This document shows, piece after piece, positions 63,100-64,000 of a stretch of DNA of 64,000 bases. The DNA is taken from contig CM064732.1 of assembly GCA_032717465.1 (NCBI GenBank), forward strand, positions 19,276,139-19,340,138. The letters are read 5' to 3'. Each line of letters opens with the position of its first letter. Position 1 is the first letter of the stretch. A program made the translations under genes and the position numbers. The notes under the pieces are model-generated. The model was not told the origin of the DNA and searched no databases. It saw only the letters and a list, made by a program, of their open reading frames with translations. Source of the stretch: Coenobita brevimanus. Taxonomy: Eukaryota; Arthropoda; Malacostraca; Decapoda; Coenobitidae.

Positions 63100-63340
63100 C
63101 CTGGTGGCACGGTTGACAGAACACTCGACTCCCAATTCAAGTGACCCGAGTTCGAGCCCTGCTCAGACGGTGGTACTTGCGTGGGTGTGGTGAGCTCTCA
63201 CCTCTCAAGTGTAGCTCAAGGTTCGCTGTGATGGAAGACCTGCAAGGATTCGAAACCCAGGGGGGTAAAGATTTGGCGGTCTGTCCCCTTGTGCGTACGC
63301 CTCGCTCCGGCCTCGGTAAGGCTTGGTAGTGTGTCGGCGC
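63100..63340 (+). mobile_element. tRNA-derived SINE
   Basis: A box TGGCACGGTTG (63,105-63,115, ten of eleven) and B box AGTTCGAGCCC (63,149-63,159). A second B-box-like word GGATTCGAAACCC lies near 63,247. It ends just before the hAT-like left end. No tail or target-site duplication is visible. Confidence 0.65.
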
Positions 63341-63347
63341 TCTACAG

Positions 63348-64000
63348 CAGTGGTTCTTAACCTGGGGTACCTGTACCCCCAAGGGGTACGAAACCTTAAA
63401 CCTGGGGGTACGAGACATGATAGCCAGTGGAATGGTACTGTACCATGAGAAAGCAAAACATATGTTTTCCTAATTTTCCTGTTACTATACTGTATTTGTC
63501 TCAGTTACTTTTTTAAAGTTGGTGCTGGAAACAATTTTCTTACGTTTTCTATGGTTTCATATACGTTTTCTTGATATCTCGTACGGTTCGTGTTAGCGTT
63601 GGTCCTGGCTCTGATCCTTGGCTTCAGTTCAGTCACTTGTGTTCTGGGTTCTCACTGAGAGTGAGAGGAGCCAACGAGTATAGCTCACGTAAGTTTGAAA
63701 CGTGTTGCACGTGCACTATGCTGTGTGTAGTTGAGTCGATGTGAACAGTGTGAATTGGGTCTGCATTTTGTTTGTGCTCGAGTGGTTGATAGTATTGAGG
63801 TGCATTACTGGTGCGTGTGGCATTTGTGATTTGTGAAATGTTATTTTTTTGTGTTATCATTTTAGTTGTCACAATATAATGTTTTTTAGTGTGGTATAAC
63901 TGTAATATTGTCAAAAATAGATGTATTGATAAAAAATATATATTATTGAAGGTACTGTTATGTGCATGAGGAGGAATATGGTGGGCTGTGTATTGTGGTG
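63348..64000 (+). mobile_element. Left end of a hAT-like element, running off the window
   Basis: The terminus CAGTGGTTCTTAACCTGGGG is the classic left end of many hAT/Charlie-type elements. The eight bases before it, CTCTACAG (63,340-63,347), would be the target duplication. No matching right terminus occurs before 64,000, so either the element is longer than 650 bp, for example an autonomous copy with its transposase beyond the window, or it is truncated. No transposase motif is visible yet. Confidence 0.6.

Overview
This window looks like intergenic DNA from a repeat-rich arthropod, most probably a decapod crustacean. The reasons are very dense (TA)n, (CA)n, (GA)n and (GATA)n microsatellites, several tRNA-derived SINEs, remnants of three LINEs, hAT-type MITEs, and short repeats ending in microsatellites. 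No bacterial, organellar or viral gene layout is visible. I find no intact host gene. Almost every long reading frame is a translated simple repeat. The species call is an inference.

Layout. 1-10,691: SINE and LINE fragments, a minisatellite, and about 3 kb of purine-biased DNA (5,990-8,975). 10,692-34,219: a 23.5 kb block with clustered short repeats, a broken gene of an uncharacterised protein family carrying CxxC pairs (18,954-21,462), a 1.4 kb GAT/GGT-type repeat, a LINE on the minus strand, and a large inverted repeat around a (TA)n tract. 34,220-34,319: a gap of exactly 100 N. 34,320-57,714: the same block again in the same order and orientation. 57,715-64,000: unique right flank with a second, strongly diverged copy of the same gene family (about 58,880-59,735), a hAT MITE with a clean 8-bp target-site duplication, and the left end of a second hAT-like element.

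The duplicated block starts at the first base after the N gap and ends at the last base before it. That is what an unmerged overlap of two contigs (or two haplotigs) looks like, so the non-redundant sequence is probably about 40.5 kb. The copies differ mainly by small insertions confined to two patches, about 25,970-31,000 in the left copy and 34,320-39,450 in the right copy. These patches look like unpolished long-read sequence.

The most interesting biology is: (1) the unnamed protein family with three CxxC pairs, an LPPLHIELG motif and a GEKFHQDIKDMERRYQ motif, present as one recent and one decayed member; (2) short repeat families each tied to a particular microsatellite, family A to (TA)n/(AAT)n and families B and C to (CA)n; (3) family B, whose units carry perfect nuclear-receptor-like half-site arrays and one copy of which sits inside the uncharacterised gene; (4) an 85-bp-arm fold-back around a (TA)n core.
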